DNA of 64,000 nt from Dryocosmus kuriphilus (lineage: Eukaryota > Arthropoda > Insecta > Hymenoptera > Cynipidae): the NCBI GenBank assembly GCA_038277395.1, contig CM076195.1:19988327-20052326 (forward strand), written 5' to 3'. Shown here in pieces: positions 1 through 11,400 of the stretch. Positions within the stretch are counted from its first letter, which is position 1; each line of letters begins with the position of its first letter. Under the pieces are notes generated by a model. It saw nothing but the letters and a program-made list of their open reading frames with translations, made no database searches and was not told where the DNA came from. The position numbers and the translations under genes are program-made.

Positions 1-370
1 CACTCCATAGTGGGAAAAATTAATGTGACATAATCGGAACAATCAGAAATTCAATAAAACAGGAAATCGATATAAAATTCACTTAACAAGTCAACCGCCC
101 AGCCAAGGAACACAAAATCTATTTTAAAATTCGCATTCTTACTAAAAAAGGTTCCAGGTTGGGCCGTTACGATACAAAATCTAAATTACCTTACTCCTTA
201 TGGGTGCGTCGAGAAAAGAAGAAATTCAGTAGCTAGGGAAACGAGGAAAGCTCGACCGGCCTAAACGTCAGGTTTACAAAAACTGAATCTGTCACGAATG
301 CTCGAAACTAGTTGCCACACGGGCGACGAAACGCAAATAAGAAACTAAAGGGAGGGGAAATCTAATGCTT

Positions 371-371
<1 letters not shown>

Positions 372-411
<40 letters not shown>
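372..411. repeat. (GA)n microsatellite
   Basis: An uninterrupted run of about 20 GA dinucleotides. The minus-strand translation across it gives a Ser-Leu repeat, which is an artefact and not a gene. Confidence 0.97.
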
Positions 412-413
<2 letters not shown>

Positions 414-676
414 CGCGCTTAATGATCCGTGCTCTTGATTGGTCTGCCTCGTCGCCTGTTCTTTTCTCCTCGGGTTCTTCCTTCCTTTCGCCTTTATCCT
501 GCTTCAACGTCCGGGGTTTCGCGTTCTTTCCTCGTTTCTTGGAGAGCCTTCGGAAATACACGGGGTGGCTGGATTCCTTAATATCGACTACTGCAGCGGG
601 AATCTTGCCTTTACACGCTGGTGATGTCCCCGGACCTCAAAAACAAATAAAAGCTCGACAGACAAAAATAATTCTA

Positions 677-917
677 CCCTATTATTTCAGGGAGAACTAC
701 CAATCATCCCACCCTAATATTTAGGGGGAACTACCCAACAAAATCATTCTGCCCACTTTTCAGGGAGAACTACCAATCATTCTATCCATTATTTCAGGGA
801 GAACTACCAAAATCATCCCACCCTAATATTTAGGCAGAAACTACCCAACAAAATCATTCTACCCATTTTCAGGGAGAACTACCAATCATTCTGCCCATTA
901 TTTCAGGGAGAACTACC
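677..917. repeat. Minisatellite with CAGGGAGAACTACC core
   Basis: Imperfect tandem copies, roughly 35-60 bases each, share a core reading cagggagaactacc or tagggggaactaccc followed by an aatcatyc block. I count about seven cores. The repeat lies just outside the putative 3' LTR of the retroelement and may belong to it. No coding potential is visible. Confidence 0.85.
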
Positions 918-1039
918 ATTTACTATATTTACGTCCTCAATACGAACTTGCCTTATTTCTTGGACAGCGAAAATCAGCTCCCTTCTTCCTCAACTGGAAC
1001 TACGCCTGGTATCTTAGAAGTCGAAAGCAGCAAAAACTC

Positions 1040-1409
1040 AAAATGACATCTGCGTTGGAAGGAAGAGACGGATGGAGGTCACAGGACAGTAAAAGCCTCG
1101 CTGAGCTGGAGTTGACGACGAACGCTAGTCGATGACGCAACCAAGGGGGGTTGCGGATGCTCACAACTCATTTTTCGGGGTTGTTTAGTGGGACCCGGAG
1201 GTCCAGGCGAATATATATAACAGAATACATAGCCGCAATACGTTAATCTAAATTAAACCTAAATTAAAATACTAAGGAGTGCCGAATCTACCGTCTGTGT
1301 TAGACCGCGCTTTCCTTTATTTTTAGAACGAAAGTTTAGAGTCAGAGATAAATTCGAAAAATCTATAGAATACGACCTTTGTGATGTTCAATAACATTGC
1401 AGCATCACA
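1040..1409 (-). repeat. Probable 3' LTR of a gypsy-like element, degenerate
   Basis: Blocks in this interval recur in the same order at 6890-7194: gacagta(a/g)aagcct, a tcg-rich stretch near tcgatgacgc/tcgtcgacgcc, gtgccgaat(c/t)tacc, and a terminal tgca(a/g)catcaca. Read on the minus strand both copies begin TGTGATG(T/C)TGCA, a plausible TG-type LTR start. The integrase reading frame runs straight into this point, so the core of the integrase has been lost. The outer boundary is a guess. Alignment of the two intervals would settle it. Confidence 0.5.
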
Positions 1410-1995
1410 AAGCGTGGATGTCATTACGCATACCGGGCCATGTACATCGTTCCCGTATGCGGCGATACGTCTTAGTAACACCTTTATATCCTCCAAAGAG
1501 ACTATTGTGGAATTCTGCAATAATTTTAACCCTCGGTTTCTCAGATGGGACCTTTAGCTTTCCATGACACAAGGTAATGGTAATGTCACTGTCTTGAAAT
1601 ATGTCGCTTAGCAATTCAGACATCTTGTTTTGTGGCAGAGCACCCAAGAAGTCTTCGTAATTAGCCATTCGGCTTGTTTCTTGATTGTCCTGTTCTAAAG
1701 CCAGTTTGAGATTTTCGAGTCCTCGACTTACATTCCTCCAATTAACTTCATCGAAGTGATGATCTTTTATGACGATGGAATAGACCTTTTATTTTCCGGT
1801 GGGATTAACTAGGACCTGCCCTAGTTGAGGCCAATTTTCCCAAAGATCTCGAGGATATACTCGTCCTGTTGCTATCAGGAGTTTAAAAACAGAGTTGGTA
1901 GGTTCGCAATCACCCGAAATGTAATGAGCATAGTTATCTTTACGATAGGTAAGAGGCTCAGTCCATTCGTGTGTTACCGTTAGTTTATTAACCAC
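1410..1995 (-). pseudogene. Gypsy-type pol fragment: linker plus integrase N-terminal zinc region
   Basis: A minus-strand frame runs from 1995 to the LTR edge with one in-frame stop (TAA at 1789-1791). The first part reads like the linker preceding integrase in insect gypsy elements, with RKDNYAHYI and later IKDHHFDE. The end resembles the HHCC zinc-binding domain of retroviral-type integrases: EFHNS, then GGYKGVTKTYRRIRERCTW. The second zinc histidine appears replaced by tyrosine in GGYKG, and the paired cysteines and the DDE core are absent because the frame ends at the LTR. This is a truncated relic that cannot make a working integrase. The family call rests on motif recall, without a database search. 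Confidence 0.7.
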
Positions 1996-2010
1996 GCGAG
2001 GCGGTTTAAT

Positions 2011-2914
2011 CTAGGCTACTGATTCTCGCAGGGGATCCTCGGAATCAGGTTGAGAATTACCATCTACATGTACCATTTCTATATTGAAAGTGTCCCTTGG
2101 AGCAAGGTTGATATTTTGACTGTAAAGAAGACCCGATTGAGCTGGGACATTGAGTTGTCGTGGAAGCATGGTGTGCTTCCTTCTGGATTCTGTTTCGTCC
2201 CAGCGACCTTTCGTTTCAATATCAGAATTTTGATTACTAATTGCCGCTGGAGTGGAGCGAGCAGTAGGTATTGTTAAAGTCATTGGTGTCCGGGTCAATG
2301 ACTTTCCTGAGGGTCGAGTTCTTACGATTGGAGACTCAATTACCTCTGGAGATTCCCTGAACCGCATGCCAATGCTTTTTTCTGTCCGCCCCGGAATTTT
2401 TGGTTCCGTGCGGACATCTCGTATCAAGTAATACAGAGTCGCGTTCATGACCTATATTCGCGTTTGGTTGATTACGGAACGACTCTAGAAATTCGTTTAC
2501 CCTTGCGGGCAGTGGATCATCTATACCAACACAAGGATCCATATTTTTTAAATAGAGTAGTAATTCTTCATCGTCTTCTCCTTCGGATACAGCAGTATGC
2601 TCTACTTGTACTATTTTATTCTCGAGAGTATCTTAGAATCCCTCCCTATTCCAAAAATAGGACTCATGCTGTGCCAGTGATTGCTTGAATTCGCAAATCG
2701 ATTTTTGAACTTCCGTTCTCATTGTCGAACCTCCAGACCGCTTTGCATCTAAACCCAGATCGTCGTGGTCGTCACCACTACTATCACTACTGTCGCTACT
2801 ACCGCAGGGGGGCTGACATAAATTACTGGATTTACTTCGTCAATAGGTGGAGGATCAGTTTGATCCTTATGGAATGTGCTGGACTCTGGGGGAAAATCGT
2901 TGGGTTTAAGTTGA
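2011..2914 (-). pseudogene. Degraded gypsy polyprotein spacer
   Basis: Between the RNase H1-like domain and the integrase fragment the minus strand holds short, shifted frames of hydrophilic, proline-rich sequence. One acidic patch reads DDEELLLYLKNMD, followed by DPLPARVNEFLESF. No enzyme motif is visible. The position suggests an unstructured spacer of the same polyprotein, broken by several frameshifts and stops. It could equally be unrelated insertion DNA. Confidence 0.35.
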
Positions 2915-3825
2915 CTGATTCCTGCTCGCGCTAGCTAGTCAGCCCCTTCATTCCCTTCTATGCCTTGGTGACCGGGAACGTGATTCCAAGTCACTTCCAG
3001 GGCTTTCAACGTTTCTCATAATTCTTCGAGTTTCATTCGATTAACTATATGTTTACCATCCGTGGTTTTCTAACAATTAGTTTCCCAATTTGGAATCCAC
3101 TGGATGTAACTGTTAATGAGGAACTTCGAGTCGGTGTTAATTCTTAATTTGGTGACGCCGTATTCTATAGCCTTTTTGGCAGCTGCTTTAGCGACCTGAA
3201 TTTCAGCGGCGTTGTTGGTTTGTCTACTCTTTGCAGGCTGGGAAATATTCCATGGATGGTTATGAACAAACCAGACACCTATTTCACCTTCTGGTGCTCC
3301 GTCCTTGTTATAAATGCAAGCCCCATCAACATAAACATCGATGGTCTGTTCACATAGGTTTGGAAAGCAAGGACTCGTAAGAGTCGGAGGCGCACTTTGA
3401 GGTGAAGGGTTTTCTTTGGGAATCGGCAGAGTAGGCTCGACGCTAGGTAGAAGACTATGTTTTCTTCTATATACGTGGGGATCTGAATCACTGCTTTCTT
3501 CGTTTTCGGACCAAGCGTCGCTACTTGGGGTCGATTCGTGACTATGTACAGGGGTTATTAGCCTTTCTGCCTTTTTTCTTCTAAGTCTACTGGCAATTCC
3601 GCTTTGGTTGAGATCTGTTTCCTTCAGCTGGCGAGGTGGCTTGTAAGTTTTATCCAATGCTCTCTTTGCTGTCCGCCTCGGACTTTTTGGTTCCTTAGGG
3701 GCAGGCTGTCTTCTACGCGACGTTCCAGCCATGGGCGTGGATGCAGTTGGTAAGGTTTTTCCTAACTTCTTAGACTGCACAGGAGCTGATTTAAAAATGG
3801 ATGTCCTACCCTTTAGAGCTGGCAA
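2915..3825 (-). pseudogene. Basic linker plus cellular-type RNase H1 domain of a gypsy element
   Basis: The minus-strand frame opens with about 150 residues of basic and then acidic low-complexity sequence (SRRRQPAPKEPKSPRR, SENEESSDSD). A recognisable RNase H1 fold follows. The four catalytic positions are seen: D in YVDGAC, E in NNAAEIQ, D in NTDSKF and D in GNEGAD. They come with the HVPGHQGIEGNE signature and a terminal LARAG. The frame is interrupted by a stop at about 3070, after WETNC, and the rest of the domain reads on with a stop or two. RNase H1 removes RNA from RNA-DNA hybrids. Gypsy elements normally carry only the RT-linked RNase H, which is present separately at 4307-4715, so this is a second RNase H. 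The stretch 3826-4300 upstream reads as hydrophilic Ser/Asn/Pro-rich linker in shifted frames. Confidence 0.72.
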
Positions 3826-4306
3826 TTTGTTCTGATTTAAATTTAGAGTGGGCGTTCATTGGCATCTGCCGACCCTTGGAACGGCTCATCAGACCAGTTT
3901 CCAATGATGGGTTGAAAGTTGCGCTGAAGCCTTTTACCTTCTCAGAATTGCCCTTTAGGAGGATTGTTTGAGAGGGAACGCCCTATAAATGCTTGTCCCA
4001 TTTTCCGGGTATTTCACAGTGTATTTAACAGTTTTATAGGGAGTTTCAACTGGTTCGTCTTCACTTGATGGCATTGTCGTACGAGGGTCTGCATTTTCTG
4101 ATGTCTGAACATCCCTTGGTTTATCGCTGTTATTAGGTCGGTTAGAGGTGCTATTCTTAGAATTCCCATTAAGTTTACACCAACTAGAGCCTGAATCATC
4201 TGAATCGGTTGATTAATCGGTTTCCGATGATTCAGTCATGTTGTTGGCCACTACGGGATTTCCTGATAATGCCTCTACTCCCCTATTCAGTTTTCCCTTT
4301 TTATAT

Positions 4307-4715
4307 TCAAACGTTAATTGATAATCCTTTAGTCTGTAGCGCCAGCGAAGTAATCGTGTAAGTAATCCAGTGCGCGGGTTCATGATCGCATGCTAGGATG
4401 AATTCGCGTCCGTATAAGTACGGGCGGAAATTTTTCACAGCATACAGAACAGCCAGACATTCTCTTTCCGCTTCGAAATAGCTTCGTTCGACTGGACTCA
4501 ATACCTTGGAGTAATAGGCTATAGGAAAATCCATCTTGTCCTTCTGTTGTGTTAAGACGGCTCCGATCGCATATTCAGAAGCGTCTGTTGTTAGCTTGAA
4601 TGGTTCATTAAAGTCAGGGTTTTGTAGTATGGGTTCCCGGCAAAGGTATTTTCGTAGTTTTCGAAAACCCCACCTCTGTTTAGGGCCCCATACAAACTTA
4701 GCTTCGGTGACGTGA
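4307..4715 (-). pseudogene. Gypsy RT connection region and RNase H, truncated
   Basis: Read on the minus strand, this stretch matches the segment joining reverse transcriptase to RNase H in Ty3/gypsy elements. A connection ends in PILQNPDFNEPFKLTTDASE, then come AYYSKVLSPVERSYFEAERE and CLAVLYAVKNFRPYLYGREF. RNase H acidic residues are visible at TTDAS, EAERECLA and ACDHEP. The sequence frameshifts after CDHEP. The polymerase palm with the YxDD motif is missing; upstream DNA from 4720 is noncoding. It is transcribed towards the integrase fragment, consistent with one minus-strand element. Confidence 0.8.
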
Positions 4716-4799
4716 CCTTTTTCTTAACATTAAATATCGGTTCTCTGAGGCCGTGCACAAAGATAAAGACAAAAATAAAATACACGCCCGTTGGGCTCC

Positions 4800-6660
4800 A
4801 GCCTTCCTAAAGGTCAGCCTTCCTAAATCGATAAGAAACCATTAATATTTAGTCCCGAACAAACTGGAACGCCTGTCGGGCCATGGGTAAACGAGGGCCG
4901 CCAGGTTAATTGCCCATCACCTCGACAACACATCCGGGTAATAGACGAACAAAGGCTCACCAGGCTAATCATCTATAGCCCCGAACTCGAGTCATGACAA
5001 ACCAAAATAAGCAACGATAATTTATCACCATAAGAAAAGCGACAAAACCCTAGAAAAATTTAGAGAAATCCGACAATAAATAACTAGCTCAGTTCTTAAA
5101 GGTAGAGGGGGTGTTCGAATAAATATTTGGCAAGACCCATTTAAATATGTAATGTAAAATTGACAATTTATTCATAATTGCATCAAGTCGAAAAGATACT
5201 ACAAAAGAATGTGAGAATAACAGATCAATTTGAGAATAATCGCTGAAGGCATAACTAGTCAGTTTCCAAAATAATTACTAACAGAATAACAAAATCAACT
5301 TCGATATAAATACTACAAGAATAATAAATCAATATCCGAGCAATTATTAAAATAAAACATCTCCACTTTAAATTAATTACTATGAGACTAAAAAATCAAT
5401 ATCTAAACAACTGCTACCATGTTAAAACGTGCGGGGGGGGGGGGGGGGTCGCTAACATAACGAAATTAAATAGATACTCCGAGAAATACATTGTTCGATA
5501 ATAAAGGGGAATTCTTAGATGAAATTGATCGGGAGGTCATAGAGAGTAGAGATCCTAAATAATTTATAATCAATTTACACTAGGGATCGAAATTATATAC
5601 GCCAAATCAGGTAACGAAATATTGGAAAACTGTTCTAATAGTGAAGTATCAAGGGAATTTCCTAAATTAAATTCGATCGGGATGCTCTAAAAATTCGAAG
5701 TTCGAAATAATCTCTTATGTAGCTACAAAGGAAGGTCTAAGATATATGTATAAAAATCACAGAATCAAAATATCGAGGTACAAAGTTATAAGAGGGTCTG
5801 AAAGCAAAGAGAAAACAGGTTGAAATTATACTATGTCGAAAAGAAACACAATTTAAGACGTCTAAAAATTCGCATTCAATTCGAACTATCAGAATATAAA
5901 ATATATGTAAACAAAGTTATGAAATTAAAATATAGCGGGACTGCAATGTCAAGGTCGTGAGGGAGTCCGGAGAAAATGTGTAGAAATACACAGCGCTCAA
6001 AAGAATTAGAGTAAAAGGAGCCACAACTAACGTTACACTCGGAGAGAATGGGGCAATATTATTTAGGCAGATCGAAATACACTATTATAGTTGTGAGATG
6101 CATTAAATAAGTACAAAACTGGAAATAACGGGGGAACCAAAGTTACGTGAAGATCGGGAAGATTAAGAGAGACAGATCGAAAAGCATTATCTCGAAAGTG
6201 AACACAATTTAAAATTCACATTAATTTAGGGAAGAGGGTCTAAATGCAAAAGGGAATCATCTAAGAAAACACAAGATACATAAGAAGCAGTCGCAAGGGA
6301 CGACCGAATTATCGGCACTCCATATTAATAAATCCAGAAAGTATACACTTTATAAAAGCACACTAGAAATAAGACTAAAATAATGATTTAGCCAAGCATT
6401 AAATTAAAGATTCTTAAATAAAAGAAACCAATGAAAGTAAAACACCAAAATTAATCAAAAAGCTTGGCTAAATCATTCAAGGATAAAAATCCTACCTCAA
6501 ACCTTCGAAGTTGCCAGGGGATGGATAAAACCTTGCGGCCGGCAGATGTAGGGTGGTTTTCCTCACAACCCTCGAACGATACTGAGAAATATGCCAGTAT
6601 TAGTATAGTTCCTCCGATAATTTTGGCGGAAATGGCTGTCCACTGACGGACTTTGTGGTT
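4800..6660. repeat. Noncoding block, partly repeated at 40345-40760
   Basis: AT-rich DNA with no credible frame. The part from about 5108 (gttcgaataaatatttgg...) recurs in diverged form from about 40362 (gttcgaataaatgtttgg...), including repeated gagaataac.rrtcaat units. It may be the untranslated or gag-proximal part of the retroelement, or a separate repeat family. A 16-base G run sits at 5433-5448. Between 6600 and 6735 a short tandem repeat contains taggcggaaatg and tcgcccgatacgataaattta. Confidence 0.5.
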
Positions 6661-6889
6661 ATTTCGCCCGATACGATAAATTTAGGCGGAAATGCCTATC
6701 CAGTGACGGTTTTTATCGTAATTTCGCCCGATACGATAAATTTAATATTTCAATTAAACGCAATTACCTAACTTACTGCGAATTTAGGTAATTCGCTCTG
6801 GAGCCATCCTCACCAGAAACTAGTCTTGGGTATGTAGATGTCGTTGATAGCCAAACGATATGATACGATAGCGAGGGTCAACCTGAAGA

Positions 6890-7194
6890 AAGCGAAAGGG
6901 GGGTCTCTAGACAGTAGAAGCCTTGGTTAACAAAGGAGGTGACAGCGAATCCTAATCGTCGACGCCACGAGATGAAAGAATTCTAGAGTTTCCCACTCAA
7001 AACCGCATAGATCCTCAAAATGGTTACATACGAAAATAAAAGGGGTCCAAGATTAACTGATCTTAACTGAGACTAAAAATACAATGACGCCATGTTGTGC
7101 CGAATTTACCCAAGGTGTCGAGAGCTAAAGATTATTTCTACGAAATTTTGAATTTACTAAAGTTATTGTGATGGTGCCAAACTGCAACATCACA
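6890..7194 (-). repeat. Probable 5' LTR of a gypsy-like element, degenerate
   Basis: Partner of the block at 1040-1409, with the same ordered motifs and the same TGTGATG.TGCA-type start at its upper edge. Gag and the first half of pol, expected between here and 4715, cannot be read, so the element has lost or scrambled its 5' coding part. Confidence 0.45.
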
Positions 7195-10147
7195 ACTCCC
7201 CTCCCTTTGGGGAAGACCGAACAGGTCTCAAACTAGGCGGGAGACGATAAAACATACTAAAACAAAACGAAACTAAGGTAATAAAATCAGAACCACTCAA
7301 GCACTGGCCGTTAGGCTTGCCACTCAAGTTTTGGAGAAAATGTCGACTGACCGTTAGGCTTGACTAGTTTTCCTGCATTCTAAATTTTACTAATCCAAAC
7401 TTATGCAAAATTATTTTTCTTCTTCAATAAAATTTCAAAAATTAAAAATAATAACGTCGCTCAAAAAGCAATGCCATTATAATGCTAAATTTCAAATATT
7501 AAAAATAATAACGTCATTCAAAAAGTAATGGGAGTTAAAAGGTTAAAAGTGTAACGGAGGGATGCACTGTAGGATAAAAGATCTCAACCACTGCCACCAA
7601 GTTTGTCACGAACGAAAATTTTATTTTCTTCGCCGGAGTTTCAAACTGCCAATTTGTAAAAATTGGTTTTATTTTTAAGTGGGAAATCGTTTTTGATCCA
7701 TCTTCCGGGCTGGGAGTCCTTGTCCCTGTAGTTCTGAAATTTCTTTTGTAGGGTATTCAAATAATTTTAAAATTGCCGTTTTTATTCAACAAAGTTAAGA
7801 ATTTTATTAGGAAGGGTTTCCTTAGAACAAATTTAAACATCTACAAAAAGAAAACTTATTCTACCGCAGCATCTCTTCGGTAGCCGAGAAAAGATGGCTG
7901 GCAAACACGGTGATCCCGAATTTTGATTCAAAAAGATAAATCTGTAGTTATGCCAGCCAATTCCCAGTGATTAAGAGAGAGAGGGACAGAGAGAAAGACG
8001 GGCGACGTCCGAAAACGAGGCAATTGTTAACCGCGATAAATTTCTTTGAACTCCATTCGTTACTTATTAAGAAAAAGAAATTACAACAATATCCGACCTT
8101 TTTTCCTGTAGTGCAGATCGTCCTTGGTGCAGGTCTAGTATTAGACCTTACTGCCATTTTCACTTACACTCGCGCGAAACGATCGCGATCCGTCGTAACC
8201 CCCAAACATACGTTTTACAATATCGTAGTTCTCTAGTCCTTTTCTTTACATACACTCATTTTTCCTGTTTCACGGAGAACCGCGGAGTTTACAAATTTTA
8301 ACGTCTCGAAGAGACTTCTTCTCCGAGATACAATTTTCCCTATTGGGTCGCGCAAAGTGACGGATCGCGTATGAGCCGCGCGAAGCTAAAGTCGGAAGGG
8401 CAGGGCGAACTCTAGGTACTAGACCTAGACCGTGTCTTTTGTTACTTCCTTAAGAAGCGACGAACAACTGCCCAGAGGCTAAGCGTTAGATGCACCTCGT
8501 AGGCTATGGTATGCGTTAATTTGGGAGGTTTTTTTTTTGCTGAAATTGCATTTTGGATCCGCGGGATTGCGGCAAGGTCGTTAGTTCGCGCGACCACAAA
8601 ATACTGATTTCAAAATTTTGCAATAAATATTTTTAAAAAGTGCACTTGCCTTGTTACTAAGCAATAAATGAAATAATAATTATTTCATTCTCTTTCCGAG
8701 CTAGACCCTTGACAATTGTTAATTAACATTTGTTTGTTAATTACCCTTTGTTACTGAAACAATGTATACCTTTTTCTACTTTCTTATTTTTCAGATTCAG
8801 GTGCTCAGGGCCAAAAACCTTAGCTTTAATTTTCCTTTGTTGAATAAATCAATTATAAATTATTTAGTAATGTTTCCGAAGTTCTAACCGATTTAAATTA
8901 ACATCTTCTTTACGTTAACAATATCCAATTGATTTTAGCTTATTATTATTGTTAAACATTTAGTGATTATTCTTGAAAGTCTCGATCTTTTATTCTTTTT
9001 TTTTTCAGTTTATAATTTGGCCCTAACTTAGGGGTTAAGAATTTTGGTGATTAGTAAAGTCTTTGATTTTGGAATTTTTAAATATCGATCGACAATTACG
9101 AGCTCTGCTAATATTTATGTGGATATTGTTCACTAATTGACATTCTTGATTTTGACTTCAATTTATATTGTTTTTCTTTTTATTAAACATTTCCAACTAG
9201 TAGCAATTGTTATGACAATTGTCGAAGGTCCTTTTTCTTTTTGATTTTTAAGTTATTCGTATTTCGAATTTAGGTAGCACTGGTGGTCCTAAGAATTTGA
9301 TTTAAACATACTTTTTCATTTATACAATTATTGTTTATAATAATTGTCATTTTGTGATCGTGCGAGCATCGCGAGTATCAGGAGAGCATGAGCATTAAGA
9401 AGGTTCGGCTGTCTTTATTGTTGTCTCGCTCGTCCTCGTTCCTATCCTCTCACCTGTGTATCTCTCCCTCTAGCTTATGATGGAGAAGCACTCAACTCGG
9501 TCACGAGGTGAAAAGACTGATTACGACAAATATTTCGGTGGCTGGGCACCCTTTGAAAGTCGAGTTTGGCACCCTCAATATACATCGTAACACAAGTTTT
9601 TAAGTTAACACTGGGTAAACACTGGACGACATTGGACTTTCTGCTTCGACCCTTAGTTTTGTTTCTGAAACAGAAACTACAACTTGTGTATACGAGGGAT
9701 TGAGAGAAGCATAGACAGAGAAAGATATATATAGAAACAAGTTTGAGCATTTACCTGAAATTTGTCCATAGGGGCTTCTTCAGAGATTGCACCTGAGACC
9801 GTTGTTGATTCAGAATATCATCCTAAACTTTCGGACTCGCAGATAGTGAGCTGGATTCGTACTAGGCTGGTTAGCTTCATTCAATGACTCAAGTTCAGAA
9901 TTTAAAGATCCGTTTGTGATGCTGAATTCGTGTCATAAAATTCGAAGTCCGAGCTCCCGATTTAAAACTGATATTGATGTACTGAGAGGTCTCTGGGTGA
10001 AACCTTGGTTGAAAGTAAAGATGGATTCGGTATCGAAGAGAGTGACAGCAAGTTCAGAGATAGGTCGAAGAGAATCGTGGATGTCAGGTTCAGCAGTTCA
10101 GCTAGAAGTAAGTTTCAGTGACGAAAATTCATCAGTTTATATCTGCG
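7195..10147. other. Unassigned AT-rich DNA
   Basis: I see no gene here. There is a short near-duplicate at 7434-7525 (caaaaattaaaaataataacgtc and a diverged copy). The predicted frames are short and lack recognisable motifs. Poly-T runs and ordinary AT-rich sequence fill the rest. Confidence 0.6.
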
Positions 10148-10432
10148 AGGTTTAATTAACTCACAACCTTTTCAGGTAGAATTCGATTGCACGATGGCTG
10201 ACCTAGATTCATTTCTCATGAGTCACAGACTTCGCATCTTGCGGCAAGACTAAAATAATAAATATCGTCGCAGACTATCTGTCGCCAGGACAATTTAATT
10301 CTTACAACCATTACAGGCAGAATTCAATTGCAGGTTGGCTGACCTAGATTAACTTCTCGTGAGTTACAGACTCCTTCTTGTGCGTCAATACTTAACTAAT
10401 CAATATTATCGCAAAACTTCTGTTACTAGGGC
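10148..10432. repeat. Tandem duplication of about 140 bases
   Basis: Two diverged head-to-tail copies share ordered blocks: ca(a)cc(t/a)tt(t/a)caggtagaatt(c), gctgacctagatt, ctcatgagtcacagactt against ctcgtgagttacagactc, and a closing tctgt(c/t)(g/a)c(c/t)agg. No coding function is evident. Confidence 0.75.
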
Positions 10433-11193
10433 CAGAAGGACTCTTCTAGTTTCAGGCAATCAATAATTTTAAAGATTCCTTTGTTCTAAATTATTCTAAC
10501 TATACGTTACTGCTCGTAACCAGATAATATTTTTCGTATATCATGCAATTTACTGTTATTAGTCATGAATACATTATAATTTGTGATTGATTTTTCAAAT
10601 ACATTATAATTAATAATAATAAAGCACAATGGTCTGCTCATTCACATTAAAGTGTTACATACGACCTTTTTTTTATAATTCTATTATATTTAATATTGCT
10701 ATTAATTTGTCGTAGGGAGGTCCAAGCTGCAAAGCTCGAATGAATGAGCTTGCTTTTATTTGCCGATTCGTTGCCTTCTGTCTCCGAACTGGAGATTCTG
10801 CCTTATCTGTTGCTCTATTTTTTATTCTAATTTTGGGTGTGAGGTTAGTCAATTAAAAATTTTGTTCAAGTTTAAGTACCAAAATTTTTTCAGTGCAGAA
10901 GTTTATTCATTTTTCATTATACAAAAGGATGATTCATTTAAGTAAAGATATCTGTTTTTGAGTTCTAAATTTATTCTAACTCTAAACTAATTCTACCGCT
11001 ATCTAACCTTTCCAAATTGTTTATTTGTACAAAAGAAAAGAGAGAATAACGGCCAATGAAAAGTGAACTTACATGTGTTGTTTTTTTGTTAGGACGACGC
11101 CCAACAAGCGATGCATGTGAAGGATCGCTCGTGCACGAAAAACACTAATTTCCTAATTTTCCGTCTTCCATTCCCGGCACTCACTTTAGTTTG

Positions 11194-11400
11194 CGTTTTT
11201 TAATTTAAACTCTGGTCCCGTTTCTCAATTTAAACTCTGTCTACGTTTCTCAATTCAAACTCTGTTTCCGTTTCTCAACTTAAACTCTGGTTCTGTTTCT
11301 CAATGTAAACTCTGAATCCGTTTTTCAATTTAAATTCCGTTTCCGTTTCTCAACTTAAACTCCGTTTCCGTTTCTCAACTTAAACTTTGGTTCCGTTTCT
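11194..11400. repeat. 25-base minisatellite, about eight copies
   Basis: The unit is close to cgtttctcaatttaaactctgtttc, repeated head to tail with a few substitutions per copy. There are no spacers of the CRISPR kind. Confidence 0.92.

Noticed and set aside
422..724. 100-aa frame on the plus strand and its overlaps
   Set aside because: Composition is ordinary, there is no motif, and it ends in a minisatellite; not supportable as a gene.
11194..11400. CRISPR-like array
   Set aside because: The 25-base units are contiguous with no variable spacers, and the context is eukaryotic.
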